Below are positions 15,743 through 24,661 of a stretch of DNA of 64,000 nt, in pieces; the first letter of the stretch is position 1; the number at the start of each line of letters is the position of its first letter. This stretch comes from Bacteroidota bacterium (GTDB taxonomy: Bacteria > Bacteroidota > Bacteroidia > CAIKAF01). Location of the stretch: NCBI GenBank assembly GCA_023432985.1, contig JAEZEQ010000020.1:1-64000 (forward strand), read 5' to 3'. The notes under the pieces were generated by a model. It saw only the letters and a program-made list of their open reading frames with translations. It was not told the DNA's origin and made no database searches. The translations under genes and the position numbers were made by a program.

Positions 15743-16666
15743 ATGTCGTCCATTAAAGTCATAGCTGCCTCCTTTTTGCTGAATAAAACGCTGGTGGGCG
15801 AACTCCGCCTCGCCTTTCCGCAAACAGAATTTTATGAGGGACCAAGTGGCGATATGGAAGCTATTAAAAGATTCAGCTCCGATGCCGAAATACTCCTCGT
15901 AGGTCGCGAAAAAATGGATGCCGATTTTCTGACGCATTGCCCCCGGTTAAAATTATTGGTGAAATACGGAGTAGGTATTGATAATATTGATACGGATTTA
16001 CTCGAAAAAAAAGGAATCGCTTTGGGGTGGACCGGTGGTGTGAACAAACGCAGTGTAGCCGAAATGACGGTGGGCTATTTACTCCTGGCTGCACATAATG
16101 TTTTTTTATGCGGAAATAAACTCAAAAATGGCGAATGGTATAAAAATGGAGGCTTTTGTCTGGAAAATAAAAAACTTGGTATTATCGGATTCGGACATAT
16201 TGGAAGCGAAGTTGCCCGTTTGCTGAAAGGCTTTGGTGTGCAGATTCTCGCCAACGATATCCTGGATAAAAGTCGGGAAGCTGAAGCACTGCATGTATGC
16301 CTGGCTACTAAAGAAGAAATTTATGAAAAATGCGATTTTATCAGTTTGCATCTGCCCTATACGAAAGAAACCAAACAGTTTTTCGCTAAAGAAATCATAG
16401 AAAAATGTAAGCCCGGATTGATACTCATCAACTGCGCACGGGGCGAACTGGTAGAACAAAATCACATACTCAAAGCACTGAATAGCGGACGTATGGGAGG
16501 ATATTATGCCGATGCCTTCGATCCGGAACCTTATTTAGAAAGCGAACTTATACAGCATGAACGCTTTTTTGGTAGTCCTCATATTGGCGGAAACAGTCAG
16601 GAAGCCGTGCTTAATATGGGTAGAAGCGCAATCGAACATATACGAAATTACTTTATGAAACTATGA
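15743..16666 (+). CDS. D-2-hydroxyacid dehydrogenase, SerA-like
   Basis: A 307-aa NAD-dependent dehydrogenase. The Rossmann motif is LGIIGFGHIGSEVARL. The catalytic set is Arg in INCARGE, Glu in DAFDPEP and His in SPHIGGNS. The N-terminal part carries KYGVGIDNID, typical of phosphoglycerate-dehydrogenase-like enzymes. It has no C-terminal ACT domain, so it is a short SerA-type or another 2-hydroxyacid dehydrogenase; the substrate cannot be decided. An in-frame ATG at 15731 lies within rsmG; the ATG at 15743 gives a 2-bp gap and the normal N-terminus. Confidence 0.85.
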   Translation: MSSIKVIAASFLLNKTLVGELRLAFPQTEFYEGPSGDMEAIKRFSSDAEILLVGREKMDADFLTHCPRLKLLVKYGVGIDNIDTDLLEKKGIALGWTGGVNKRSVAEMTVGYLLLAAHNVFLCGNKLKNGEWYKNGGFCLENKKLGIIGFGHIGSEVARLLKGFGVQILANDILDKSREAEALHVCLATKEEIYEKCDFISLHLPYTKETKQFFAKEIIEKCKPGLILINCARGELVEQNHILKALNSGRMGGYYADAFDPEPYLESELIQHERFFGSPHIGGNSQEAVLNMGRSAIEHIRNYFMKL

Positions 16667-16914
16667 AAACAAGCCTGTTATTTTTATTAATCGTTTTTGG
16701 AGTCGGATTTTCTTGCAGCTCTTCCAAAAAAACGAAAGAGACTATTGCTCCCACAGAAAACTGTAAGACCGATCCTATCCCCGATTGTATGTGCACCATG
16801 CAATACGACCCGGTTTGTGGTTGCGACGGAAAAACCTATGGCAATGCATGCACGGCAAGATGCCAGGGTGTATTGCGGTGGACCGCCGGAGAATGCGATA
16901 AAAATGAAAAATAA
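16663..16914 (+). CDS. Kazal-type inhibitor-like lipoprotein
   Basis: An 83-aa protein with a lipobox (GFSC, Cys18), a short Ser/Lys/Thr linker and one Kazal-like domain: CMCTMQYDPVCGCDGKTYGN, then ACTARCQG and GECDK. The spacing C-x-C-x7-C-x-C-D-G-x-T-Y-x-N-x-C is that of Kazal/follistatin inhibitor loops. Kazal domains bind and block serine proteases; here it would be a surface or periplasmic anchored inhibitor, perhaps guarding against the cell's own or foreign proteases. The gene overlaps the dehydrogenase by 4 bp (ATGA), so it is translated from the same mRNA. Confidence 0.8.
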   Translation: MKTSLLFLLIVFGVGFSCSSSKKTKETIAPTENCKTDPIPDCMCTMQYDPVCGCDGKTYGNACTARCQGVLRWTAGECDKNEK

Positions 16915-16923
16915 ATGGGATAT

Positions 16924-16946
16924 AAATAGGAAAAAATGCCTATTTT
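16924..16946. terminator. Weak bidirectional hairpin between convergent genes
   Basis: AAATAGG (16924-16930) and CCTATTT (16939-16945) surround an A-rich loop between the Kazal gene and the response-regulator gene. The right arm lies in the last codons of the latter. The T-tract is short. Confidence 0.4.
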
Positions 16947-17626
16947 ACTTGCATAATAAAGCCTTCGCTGTGAATATTTCGGATTTCGATACGGGGATCT
17001 TCTGCTAAATATTTTCTCAACTTAGTTATGTAAACGTCCATACTTCTTCCGGTAAAATAATCGTCATTTTTCCAGATTTCTTTCAATGCTTTTGAACGCG
17101 GCATCACTTTTCCTTCGTACTGACAAAGCATTTCGAGCAAGCGCCCCTCTTTAGGCGAAAGGGTTTGTACACTGCCGTCTTTGTAGGTCAATTCGCGTAC
17201 ATCGGTGCGGTATACAAAATCGCCCAACTTATATTCCTCCTGCTGATCGGGACCCAATTCTGAACCTCTTTTCAGTATAGCCTGAATTTTAAATAATAAT
17301 ATTTCCGAATCAAAAGGTTTGGTTATATAATCATCGGCGCCAATTTTATAGCCCTTCACCATATCCTCTTTCAAGGTCTTGGCCGTAAGAAAAATAATGG
17401 GCATGGTTGGATTTGCCTCTTTGATTTCAGTAGCCAGGGTATATCCGTCCTTAATGGGCATCATGACGTCTAAAATACAAAGGTCGAACTGACCATTTTT
17501 AAAAGTCTGCCAACCCTCTTCCCCATTCTTACATAAGGTTACATCGAATTCGTGCATAGACAGGAAATCGCGCAGTAAGGGGCCAAAGCCTGCATCATCT
17601 TCCACTAATAGTATTTTGTCGCTCAT
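16940..17626 (-). CDS. OmpR/PhoB-family response regulator (RprY-like)
   Basis: A 228-aa regulator. The receiver domain has the acidic pair E9-D10, phospho-acceptor D53 (CILDVMMP) and Lys in ITKPFD. The C-terminal winged helix holds LSPKEGRLLEML and GRSMDVYITKLRKYLAEDP. It is partnered with the histidine kinase that starts immediately upstream (4-bp gap). Together they resemble the RprX/RprY system of Bacteroides. The target genes cannot be read from the sequence. Confidence 0.9.
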   Translation of the reverse strand: MSDKILLVEDDAGFGPLLRDFLSMHEFDVTLCKNGEEGWQTFKNGQFDLCILDVMMPIKDGYTLATEIKEANPTMPIIFLTAKTLKEDMVKGYKIGADDYITKPFDSEILLFKIQAILKRGSELGPDQQEEYKLGDFVYRTDVRELTYKDGSVQTLSPKEGRLLEMLCQYEGKVMPRSKALKEIWKNDDYFTGRSMDVYITKLRKYLAEDPRIEIRNIHSEGFIMQVK

Positions 17627-17630
17627 AAGT

Positions 17631-19067
17631 TTATTTTTTGTAGGGTAATTTTATAATCATTTGGGTTCCTTTTTTCATAATGCTGTTGGCCGTGATTGTT
17701 CCCCCATGCAATTCCACTATAGATCTTACATAGAATAATCCCAGTCCGAATCCTTTCACATTATGTATATCACCTTCCGAAACGCGCATAAATTTATCAA
17801 AAATTGTGGCAATTTTATTATTCGAAATTCCAACTCCATTATCTTTCACCATAATTTGAAGGGTATTCTGATTGGGAAGGGTCTCGATGCTAACCTCTAT
17901 CAATGGTTCGTTTATATTGTACTTTATCGCATTTTCGAACAAATTGGAAAAGACATTCACAAAATGGGTATAATCAACATATACAAGCGGATTCAACCCA
18001 TTGAAATTATTCACAAAACGCACTTTAAGGTCGCCGTGACTAAATTGAACTCTTTCTTCAGCAAAGATTATTACTTCGTTCAAATACAGGTTTTCTTTCT
18101 TTAGCTCCAATCGTCCCGAATCGAGCACTGCCGACTGTAAAACCGATTCAACGTGCCGGTTCATACGCTTGTTTTCATCTTTTATAATCCGACTATACTT
18201 CTTCACCAAATCGGGCTGATTGATGATTTTTTCGTTTACAATGGAATCTGCCGCCAAGGAAATGGAGGCTATAGGCGTTTTGAATTCATGCGTCATATTA
18301 TTAATGAAATCCGTCTTCATTTGCGAAAGTTGCTTTTGCTTCAATAATCGCTTTAATGTCGATAAATAAATATACACAATCACCGCACATAAAATCAGAA
18401 ATGTAAGCACAAAGGGCAAAGTCCCGGTAAGAATTAATCTCGTTTTTCCCGGAAAATACACAATCAAAAACTGAGGCGCTGAAAATAGATTGCCCTCAAA
18501 TAACAAGGTTTCGTAGGTCGACTCATTAAACTGAACCGCACTTAAATCACCTCGAAGTGTATCTATTTTTGCCAAACCGGGCGTAAAAACAAAAGCCTCA
18601 TAGCGCTCGGGAAGTCCGAATATACGCAGAGAATTCCCCAATATGGAATCGGCTTTAGGTCTATTGATTTCGCTACGCTGCGTGAGCATACTATTCATTT
18701 TCCCGAAAAAATTATAAAAGAAATCTTTCGGAAAAAAAGACAAACTTGAATCGTCTAAAGAATCGATTTGCGCATAAGAAGAAATGGATTCAAATACACT
18801 ACCATCGGGCAAAGTGTCTTTACGAATATTCTTATTACGATTATCGGCACTCACGGTGGGACTTATAGCCATGGGATCAAACAATTCGTATACCGCCTTG
18901 TCTTTAATTTCGGCCGAAGCATGCATTAAAGCCGTTTGAACCGCACGGTCGAACTGATCCTCTTTCAATTGCAAGGAAGCCGAAAACCAATAGGTCTGCA
19001 ACGCCAATACGCCCAGTAATGCAATGGTCATGACCAAGGCTTGCATCATTTCTTTCTTTGGAAGCAT
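17631..19067 (-). CDS. Sensor histidine kinase (RprX-like)
   Basis: A 478-aa membrane kinase. TM1 lies near residues 9-27, then comes a periplasmic sensor region of about 190 residues, TM2 (TGTLPFVLTFLILCAVIVYI), the HisKA box MTHEFKTPIASI with H260, and the ATPase boxes NLFENAIKYN (N), DNGVGIS (G1), FDKFMRV (F) and GFGLGLFYV (G2). All catalytic elements are intact. It is the first gene of the pair with the OmpR-type regulator. I chose the ATG at 19067; a GTG at 19082 would add five residues. The sensed signal is unknown. Confidence 0.9.
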   Translation of the reverse strand: MLPKKEMMQALVMTIALLGVLALQTYWFSASLQLKEDQFDRAVQTALMHASAEIKDKAVYELFDPMAISPTVSADNRNKNIRKDTLPDGSVFESISSYAQIDSLDDSSLSFFPKDFFYNFFGKMNSMLTQRSEINRPKADSILGNSLRIFGLPERYEAFVFTPGLAKIDTLRGDLSAVQFNESTYETLLFEGNLFSAPQFLIVYFPGKTRLILTGTLPFVLTFLILCAVIVYIYLSTLKRLLKQKQLSQMKTDFINNMTHEFKTPIASISLAADSIVNEKIINQPDLVKKYSRIIKDENKRMNRHVESVLQSAVLDSGRLELKKENLYLNEVIIFAEERVQFSHGDLKVRFVNNFNGLNPLVYVDYTHFVNVFSNLFENAIKYNINEPLIEVSIETLPNQNTLQIMVKDNGVGISNNKIATIFDKFMRVSEGDIHNVKGFGLGLFYVRSIVELHGGTITANSIMKKGTQMIIKLPYKK

Positions 19068-19182
19068 GGGTAAATTTAACACCAGATTGGGAAATAATTA
19101 TTAGATTAACGCTATTTTGTTGCTTTTTAGTCAACTTTAACGTGAATGTAAAGGTTTATTTTAAGAAATTATGAATAACAGG

Positions 19183-19214
19183 TTTGGAAATGTTAATATT
19201 TCTTAATATCTTTG
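19183..19214 (+). promoter_or_regulatory. Promoter of the large surface protein (TTTG-N20-TATCTTTG)
   Basis: TTTG at 19183-19186 and TATCTTTG at 19207-19214 with a 20-bp spacer, close to the Bacteroidota consensus; the ATG is 17 bp downstream. Confidence 0.75.
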
Positions 19215-19231
19215 AACTATATAATTTGTGA

Positions 19232-22200
19232 ATGAAAAATTTATTTTTGCTTGCAACGGCATTGTTAAACGGTTTCATGGCATTTAGCCAGGGAACTGTT
19301 CCCGTTTTAGACACGCCATATTATCAAGACTTAAAAGCGAATGGTCAGCTCAACGGAGCGAATATTGCGTCCGAAGCGGCTGTATATCCGGGTACACCGG
19401 GCGCTGTCTTTGGTCCGGGCCAGAATGAGGTAGAGCCCATGAGCGGCCTTTGCGGTTGCTATGTAGAACCCGATGCTACCTGGTCTACCCTGCAGGCATG
19501 CGACGATTGTCATTCCCCGCAAATATCATTGCCCTTCAACTTCTGTTTATATGGAAGTTCTTACAATTCCATTTATATCAATAGTAATGGAAACGTGTCT
19601 TTTAGTACGCCCTATACAACTTTTACTCCGGTTGCATTTCCCAATGCCAGCTTCATCATGGTGGCTCCATTTTGGGCAGACGTAGATACCAGAGGTGGCT
19701 TGGGCGAAATTCGTTATAAAATTACCCCTACCGCCATTTATGTAAACTGGGTAAATGTTGGTTATTACAACATGATGGGAGATAAAAGAAATACCTTCTC
19801 TCTCATTCTAACCAATGGAAATGACAGCGTAATCGGCATAGGAAATAATGTTGCCTTTTGTTATAAAGATATGCAGTGGACCACAGGCTCGGCATCAGGT
19901 GGTTCGGGCGGATTTGGAGGCTCACCCGCCATCGTGGGGGCAAACTGGGGCAATGGCGTAAACTTTAACATGATTGGTCGATTCAACGGCCCGGGTACCA
20001 CCTATTTTGGCCCAAATGCAACCAATAACCAAGTTAGCTGGCTCGATTTCAAGAAATTTAAATTCAACGTTTGTAATGTGGTGAATGTGCCACCCGTACT
20101 CGTTACTGCAAACGTTCCCGGATATAATTTTGTGATGGATACCTGTAATGCCTATTCCGGTGGTACACTCGTGCCCAACCCCGGCTATGGAGGCATTTGC
20201 GAAGGTACCACGGTCACAGGTAATCTCACTTTCACAGGGCCCGAACAAAATCAAACCGTTACAGTAACCGGAAACGGTCCCCCGGGCGCTACTTTCTCTA
20301 ATACCCCCGGAAGTACATCCACCATCAATTTCTCCTATACACCGCCTATAGGAACATCCGGACCCCAAACTTTTACCATCACCGCAACGGATAACGGAAA
20401 TCCCGTTCAATCTACTACGGTTACTTTTACGATTAATGTAAATTCAGCACCCTATTATCCTACTATAGTCGGACCCGACTCTATTTGTCCCGGCTCTACA
20501 GCCACGCTTAATGTACCCCAATTTTTCGATACCTACCTTTGGTACGGTGCCGCAAATGGGAATGCTCCTACCATTACCGGACCGGAAGGTCTATATTATT
20601 TAGCAGTAACCATCAACGGATGTACGCTCACTACAAATAAAACGGTACAACTCTATACACCGCCGGTGCCGGTTATCAGCGGAAATAATATAGTATGCCC
20701 CGGCAGTACAACCCCACTCAGTACAACCATACCCTATAATGCCTATGTATGGAGTAATGGCGATACTTTGGCTACAACCAATGCCGGACTTGGATCTCAT
20801 ACGGTAACGGTTACCGACCACAATACCTGTACGGGTACTTCTGCACCTTTTGTTATTACGGAATATCCTCAGTTTACTCCGGTCAACTCGGTTACCGATG
20901 CCAGCTGTTTCGGACTTAGCGACGGATCTATTGTAGTTAGCATACCCGGCGCAACCGGAAATGAAACCATTAGCTGGAATCACGACCCTAATCTAAGTTC
21001 CTTTACTGCGAGCGGACTCTCAGCCGCAACTTATGTCTACCAATTCACGGATCCTAACGGATGTGTGTGGACAGACTCTGCTAGCGTAAATGAACCAACT
21101 CCTCTTTCAAATACGCTCACAATTACGGATGTAACTTGTCCCGGCGGAAATGACGGTGCCGTTCAGGTAAACAGCAGCGGAGGAACAGCTCCCTATACCT
21201 ATACCTGGTCTAATAATCCCAATAATACAAGTTCACTCGAAAATGGATTTAGTCTAGGTAATTATTCGGTTACCATCAGCGACGCAAATGGCTGTTCTGA
21301 AAATCTGAATTTCAGTTTATCCGAAATGAGCACTACACCAACACTGAGTTTTACATCCATTATAGAAAGCTGCCCCAATGCAGCCAATGGATCGATTGAT
21401 CTTACCGTGTCGGGTGGCACACCTGCATTTACTTTTCTTTGGTCGAACGGAGATATTAACGAAGATCCACAAAACCTCGGGCAAGGAAATTATTCGGTTA
21501 CGGTAACCGACCTGAATGGATGTAATTTCACCGGATCTACTTCTGTTGGCGTGGGCGCAAATATCTTGCTTACTACCCAATCAAACGACATTCTTTGCCA
21601 CGGCGATGCAAGCGGAAGTATCCTCTTTAATCCACAAACAGGAACAGCTCCTTTTACGGTTCTCCTAAATGGGAATAGTGGAAGTCTGAATAATCAAAAT
21701 CTGACCGCAGGAACCTATAATATTCAGATAACTGACCTCAATGGATGTCTATTCCAGGATACCATAACGCTGGTTCAACCTACTCCGCTCATCGTAGATC
21801 AAGTGGTTTATAACATCAATCTCGGCGATGTAATTTCTATTCCAATCGGAGCTCTCGGTGGCGTACCACCCTATGTGTATAATTGGATACCGGCTACAGA
21901 CCTGAGCTGCACAAATTGTACTCAACCCCTGTGTACCGCTGTTAATACTACCAATTATACCATCGAAGTAACGGATAGCCACGGCTGTATCTCTCTCGGA
22001 CACGCACTCGTAAACGTAAATGCCATGCCTCCGCTTATTCCCAATTCGTTTACTCCGAATGGAGATGAACTGAACGACGAATGGTTTGTGAAATTAAGTG
22101 GTATTGAAGAAATTTCTATCCAAATCTTCGATAGATGGGGAAGCAAAATTTTCGAAACAACGGATATTTATACTCCCTGGACCGGAAAATTACCCAATGG

Positions 22201-22300
22201 AAATCCAGCCTATGCCGGAACTTATGTTTACAGAATTCAGGGTAGACTCATCAATGGCAGCGACTTGAACGAATTCGGACATATAAACCTGATCCGATAA
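19232..22300 (+). CDS. NIDO / SprB-repeat surface protein with CHU_C (T9SS type B) sorting domain
   Basis: A 1022-aa exported protein. A signal peptide is followed by a NIDO (nidogen-like) domain at about 75-285 (SIYINSNGNVSF, PFWADVDTRGG, NTFSLILTNG). Next come a cadherin/Ig-like domain (about 320-405), two Ig-like modules with PDSICPGS and NNIVCPGS, and four SprB-type repeats (about 550-860) of the form C..G..G.I.....G...Y.W...G.Y.V.VTD.NGC. The C-terminal gliding-motility CHU_C domain reads PNSFTPNGDELNDEW ... FDRWGSKIFET. It should be secreted by T9SS and may act as an adhesin, comparable to but far smaller than SprB. It stands alone with its own promoter and terminator. Confidence 0.9.
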   Translation: MKNLFLLATALLNGFMAFSQGTVPVLDTPYYQDLKANGQLNGANIASEAAVYPGTPGAVFGPGQNEVEPMSGLCGCYVEPDATWSTLQACDDCHSPQISLPFNFCLYGSSYNSIYINSNGNVSFSTPYTTFTPVAFPNASFIMVAPFWADVDTRGGLGEIRYKITPTAIYVNWVNVGYYNMMGDKRNTFSLILTNGNDSVIGIGNNVAFCYKDMQWTTGSASGGSGGFGGSPAIVGANWGNGVNFNMIGRFNGPGTTYFGPNATNNQVSWLDFKKFKFNVCNVVNVPPVLVTANVPGYNFVMDTCNAYSGGTLVPNPGYGGICEGTTVTGNLTFTGPEQNQTVTVTGNGPPGATFSNTPGSTSTINFSYTPPIGTSGPQTFTITATDNGNPVQSTTVTFTINVNSAPYYPTIVGPDSICPGSTATLNVPQFFDTYLWYGAANGNAPTITGPEGLYYLAVTINGCTLTTNKTVQLYTPPVPVISGNNIVCPGSTTPLSTTIPYNAYVWSNGDTLATTNAGLGSHTVTVTDHNTCTGTSAPFVITEYPQFTPVNSVTDASCFGLSDGSIVVSIPGATGNETISWNHDPNLSSFTASGLSAATYVYQFTDPNGCVWTDSASVNEPTPLSNTLTITDVTCPGGNDGAVQVNSSGGTAPYTYTWSNNPNNTSSLENGFSLGNYSVTISDANGCSENLNFSLSEMSTTPTLSFTSIIESCPNAANGSIDLTVSGGTPAFTFLWSNGDINEDPQNLGQGNYSVTVTDLNGCNFTGSTSVGVGANILLTTQSNDILCHGDASGSILFNPQTGTAPFTVLLNGNSGSLNNQNLTAGTYNIQITDLNGCLFQDTITLVQPTPLIVDQVVYNINLGDVISIPIGALGGVPPYVYNWIPATDLSCTNCTQPLCTAVNTTNYTIEVTDSHGCISLGHALVNVNAMPPLIPNSFTPNGDELNDEWFVKLSGIEEISIQIFDRWGSKIFETTDIYTPWTGKLPNGNPAYAGTYVYRIQGRLINGSDLNEFGHINLIR

Positions 22301-22318
22301 AAAGAATATTTCATTTTG

Positions 22319-22354
22319 AAAAAAACGTCCATGCATTATGTATGGACGTTTTTT
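22319..22354 (+). terminator. Rho-independent terminator after the surface protein
   Basis: ACGTCCAT (22325-22332) and ATGGACGT (22342-22349), extended by A/T pairs to 12 bp, with a T-run. Its end is only 12 bp from the start codon of the lysozyme gene. Confidence 0.9.
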
Positions 22355-22366
22355 CGTTCTTTTGCT

Positions 22367-23149
22367 ATGATGCCCCGAAAGAAAAAAAAATATACCGGAC
22401 TCTTATTCCTTTTATTCCTGTCGGGACTGGGAATTACATTTACTTATATGTACAGAGCCGAAATCGTTTATGTTTATTATCATCTGTATCCACCCAAAAT
22501 TTATTCCGGATTCGGAACCGAACTGCCCGACGATTACACTATTCTCGGCGTCGATGTAAGTAAATACCAAAAACATATCAATTGGAAAGCCCTCAGTGAT
22601 ATGAACCACCAAGGCAAAAAATTAAGCTTTGCCTTTATTAAAGCCACCGAAGGTAAAAGCATTATCGATCCTCTGTTTTCTTATAACGCCCATTCCGGAA
22701 AGAAATCACGCCTCTATGTCGGAGCCTACCATTTCTACCGATTTAATGTAAGTCCCTCCGATCAAATGCAACTCTTTTTGCAAACCATCAAGGAACACAA
22801 CTTTAGCTTACCCCCGGTAATTGACGTCGAAACGGAAGATGGAGACGACTCCGAACAAATTCGAAAGGATCTCCGACTTGCACTCGAAATTGTGGAAAAT
22901 GAATGCAAACGAAAACCTATTATCTACACGAACCCCGCCTTTTTTAAAAAACATTTGGCCGGACATTTTTCGGAATATAGCTTTTGGGTCGCTCATTATT
23001 ATGTCAAAAAACCCCTTATTCCCGCTACTATGAATGCACACTTCTGGCAAATTACAGATAAAGCCACGGTAGACGGCATTCAAACACCGGTAGACCTAAA
23101 TGTCTTTCTCGGAACTAATGCAGAATTTATGGAATTTATTTCGGGCTAA
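22367..23149 (+). CDS. GH25-family lysozyme (muramidase), membrane-anchored
   Basis: A 260-aa protein: a positively charged N-terminus, one TM or signal-anchor (about 9-29) and a GH25 barrel with GVDVSKYQ, FAFIKATEG, GAYHFYRF, PVIDVETEDGD and AHFWQIT. GH25 enzymes cut the MurNAc-GlcNAc bond of peptidoglycan; the Asp/Glu residues in GVDVS and VIDVE fit the active site. A TTG at 22316 could extend the frame, but that passes through the preceding terminator, so the ATG at 22367 (or 22370) is preferred. No promoter box is visible in the 12 bp between terminator and start. Confidence 0.88.
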   Translation: MMPRKKKKYTGLLFLLFLSGLGITFTYMYRAEIVYVYYHLYPPKIYSGFGTELPDDYTILGVDVSKYQKHINWKALSDMNHQGKKLSFAFIKATEGKSIIDPLFSYNAHSGKKSRLYVGAYHFYRFNVSPSDQMQLFLQTIKEHNFSLPPVIDVETEDGDDSEQIRKDLRLALEIVENECKRKPIIYTNPAFFKKHLAGHFSEYSFWVAHYYVKKPLIPATMNAHFWQITDKATVDGIQTPVDLNVFLGTNAEFMEFISG

Positions 23150-23181
23150 TTTTTAATCTTTTTTTTCTCCCTTCATCTCCC

Positions 23182-23198
23182 TATATTGTAACAATATA
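23182..23198. promoter_or_regulatory. 17-bp palindrome (TATATTGTAACAATATA), operator candidate
   Basis: A perfect palindrome with 8-bp arms around a single central base, 49 bp before the beta-CASP nuclease gene. Its core TTGTAACAA recurs upstream of gldJ at 41447-41455. No known regulator is assigned. Confidence 0.4.
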
Positions 23199-23247
23199 AA
23201 TGTGTCTATGGAAAATCGAAGCCAACCCCACTTAATTTTTAATCTAC

Positions 23248-24657
23248 ATGAGAAAAAGTAAAATAGAATTTCATGGTGCAGCCCGCATGGTCACCGGAAG
23301 TAAACATATTGTAGAATCGAAAAACGGAATCCGCATTTTGTTGGATTGTGGCATGTTTCAAGGTCATGGCAAGGAAACGGACGAACTGAATCAACATTTC
23401 GGATTCGATCCGGCGGATGTAAACATGGTGGTGCTTTCTCACGCTCATATAGACCATAGCGGCTTATTACCCCGATTGGTGAAACAAGGGTTTAAAGGGC
23501 CCATTTATTGCAATGCAGGAACCCGGGACTTAGCAGAAATCATGCTGCTCGATAGTGCTCATATCCAAGAATCGGATACGGAGTTTATGAACAAAAAAAG
23601 AAAAAAACAAGGCAAATCACTGCTGGAACCTTTGTATGCAGAAGAAGATGTATGGAATACCCTCGAACTATTCAAAATTATTCCCTATGAAACACCGACA
23701 GTGGTTGCTCCGGGCATCACGCTTTCTCTACACGATGCCGGACATATGATCGGAAGCGCCTCTATACACCTGCGCATGGAATATCAAGATACCTTGATCC
23801 GACTTACATACTCGGGAGATGTAGGCCAGTATGATATGCCCATATTACGCGACCCGCAACCTTACCCCGAAAGCGATTATCTTATTCTCGAAAGTACCTA
23901 TGGCGACATGCTCCACGATGAAGAAGATGATACGGAAGCCAACTTATTGCAAGCAATTGTTTATACTTGCCTCGAAAAAAAGGGGCGACTTATTATTCCC
24001 GCTTTTAGTGTTGGAAGAACACAGGAAATTTTGCAAGCGCTCAATAATCTCGAACTGAAAAAAAAACTACCCCCATTGCCCTACTTTGTCGATAGTCCCC
24101 TTTCTACCGAAGCTACTGAGGTTATTAAGAAGCATAAAAATTATTATAACGAAGAAATGCAAAAAATACTCTCGGTGGATGCAGATCCATTTGGGTTTTC
24201 GGGACTTACATATACCAAAAATGTGGATGAAAGTAAGGCCCTGAATTTTATGAAAGAACCTATGGTGATTATCTCTTCCTCCGGCATGGCCGATGCAGGT
24301 CGGGTAAAACACCATATCCTGAATGCCATTCACGACGATAGAAATACGATTTTATTTGTAGGACATTGCGAACCCCAATCTTTGGGCGGACAACTGCTCA
24401 ACGGGAACAAAGAAGTCCGCATTTTCGGAGATAAATACCAAGTAAGAGCCGAAATCCAACAAATCAAAAGTATGAGTGCACACGGCGACGCCAAAGATCT
24501 GATTAAGTTCGTTTGCTCCGCCCCATACGAATCACTCAAAAAAGTATTTCTGGTACATGGGGAACAAATTCCACAAATAAAATTACGCGAATCGCTCATG
24601 CGTATTGGGATAAATGATGTCGAAATTCCCGATTTACACTCCGAATGGCTAATTTAG
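23248..24657 (+). CDS. Metallo-beta-lactamase/beta-CASP RNA nuclease
   Basis: A 469-aa protein of the CPSF73-like branch. The metal-binding motif HAHIDH is at residues 65-70, then LHDAGHMIGSA, YSGDVGQYD and the beta-CASP domain (IIPAFSVGRTQEIL, SSSGMADAGRVKHH, IFVGHC-type segment LFVGHCEPQSLGG), ending with the RMMBL part (SMSAHGDAKDL and VHGE). These enzymes process or degrade RNA as endo/exonucleases in the cytoplasm. It is followed after 4 bp by the flavoprotein gene. The ATG at 23248 gives the standard family start. Confidence 0.9.
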   Translation: MRKSKIEFHGAARMVTGSKHIVESKNGIRILLDCGMFQGHGKETDELNQHFGFDPADVNMVVLSHAHIDHSGLLPRLVKQGFKGPIYCNAGTRDLAEIMLLDSAHIQESDTEFMNKKRKKQGKSLLEPLYAEEDVWNTLELFKIIPYETPTVVAPGITLSLHDAGHMIGSASIHLRMEYQDTLIRLTYSGDVGQYDMPILRDPQPYPESDYLILESTYGDMLHDEEDDTEANLLQAIVYTCLEKKGRLIIPAFSVGRTQEILQALNNLELKKKLPPLPYFVDSPLSTEATEVIKKHKNYYNEEMQKILSVDADPFGFSGLTYTKNVDESKALNFMKEPMVIISSSGMADAGRVKHHILNAIHDDRNTILFVGHCEPQSLGGQLLNGNKEVRIFGDKYQVRAEIQQIKSMSAHGDAKDLIKFVCSAPYESLKKVFLVHGEQIPQIKLRESLMRIGINDVEIPDLHSEWLI

Positions 24658-24661
24658 CCCC

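Noticed and set aside
22316..22366. TTG start giving a longer lysozyme
   Set aside because: The added residues would be encoded by the terminator hairpin of the preceding gene; the ATG at 22367 gives a proper membrane anchor.
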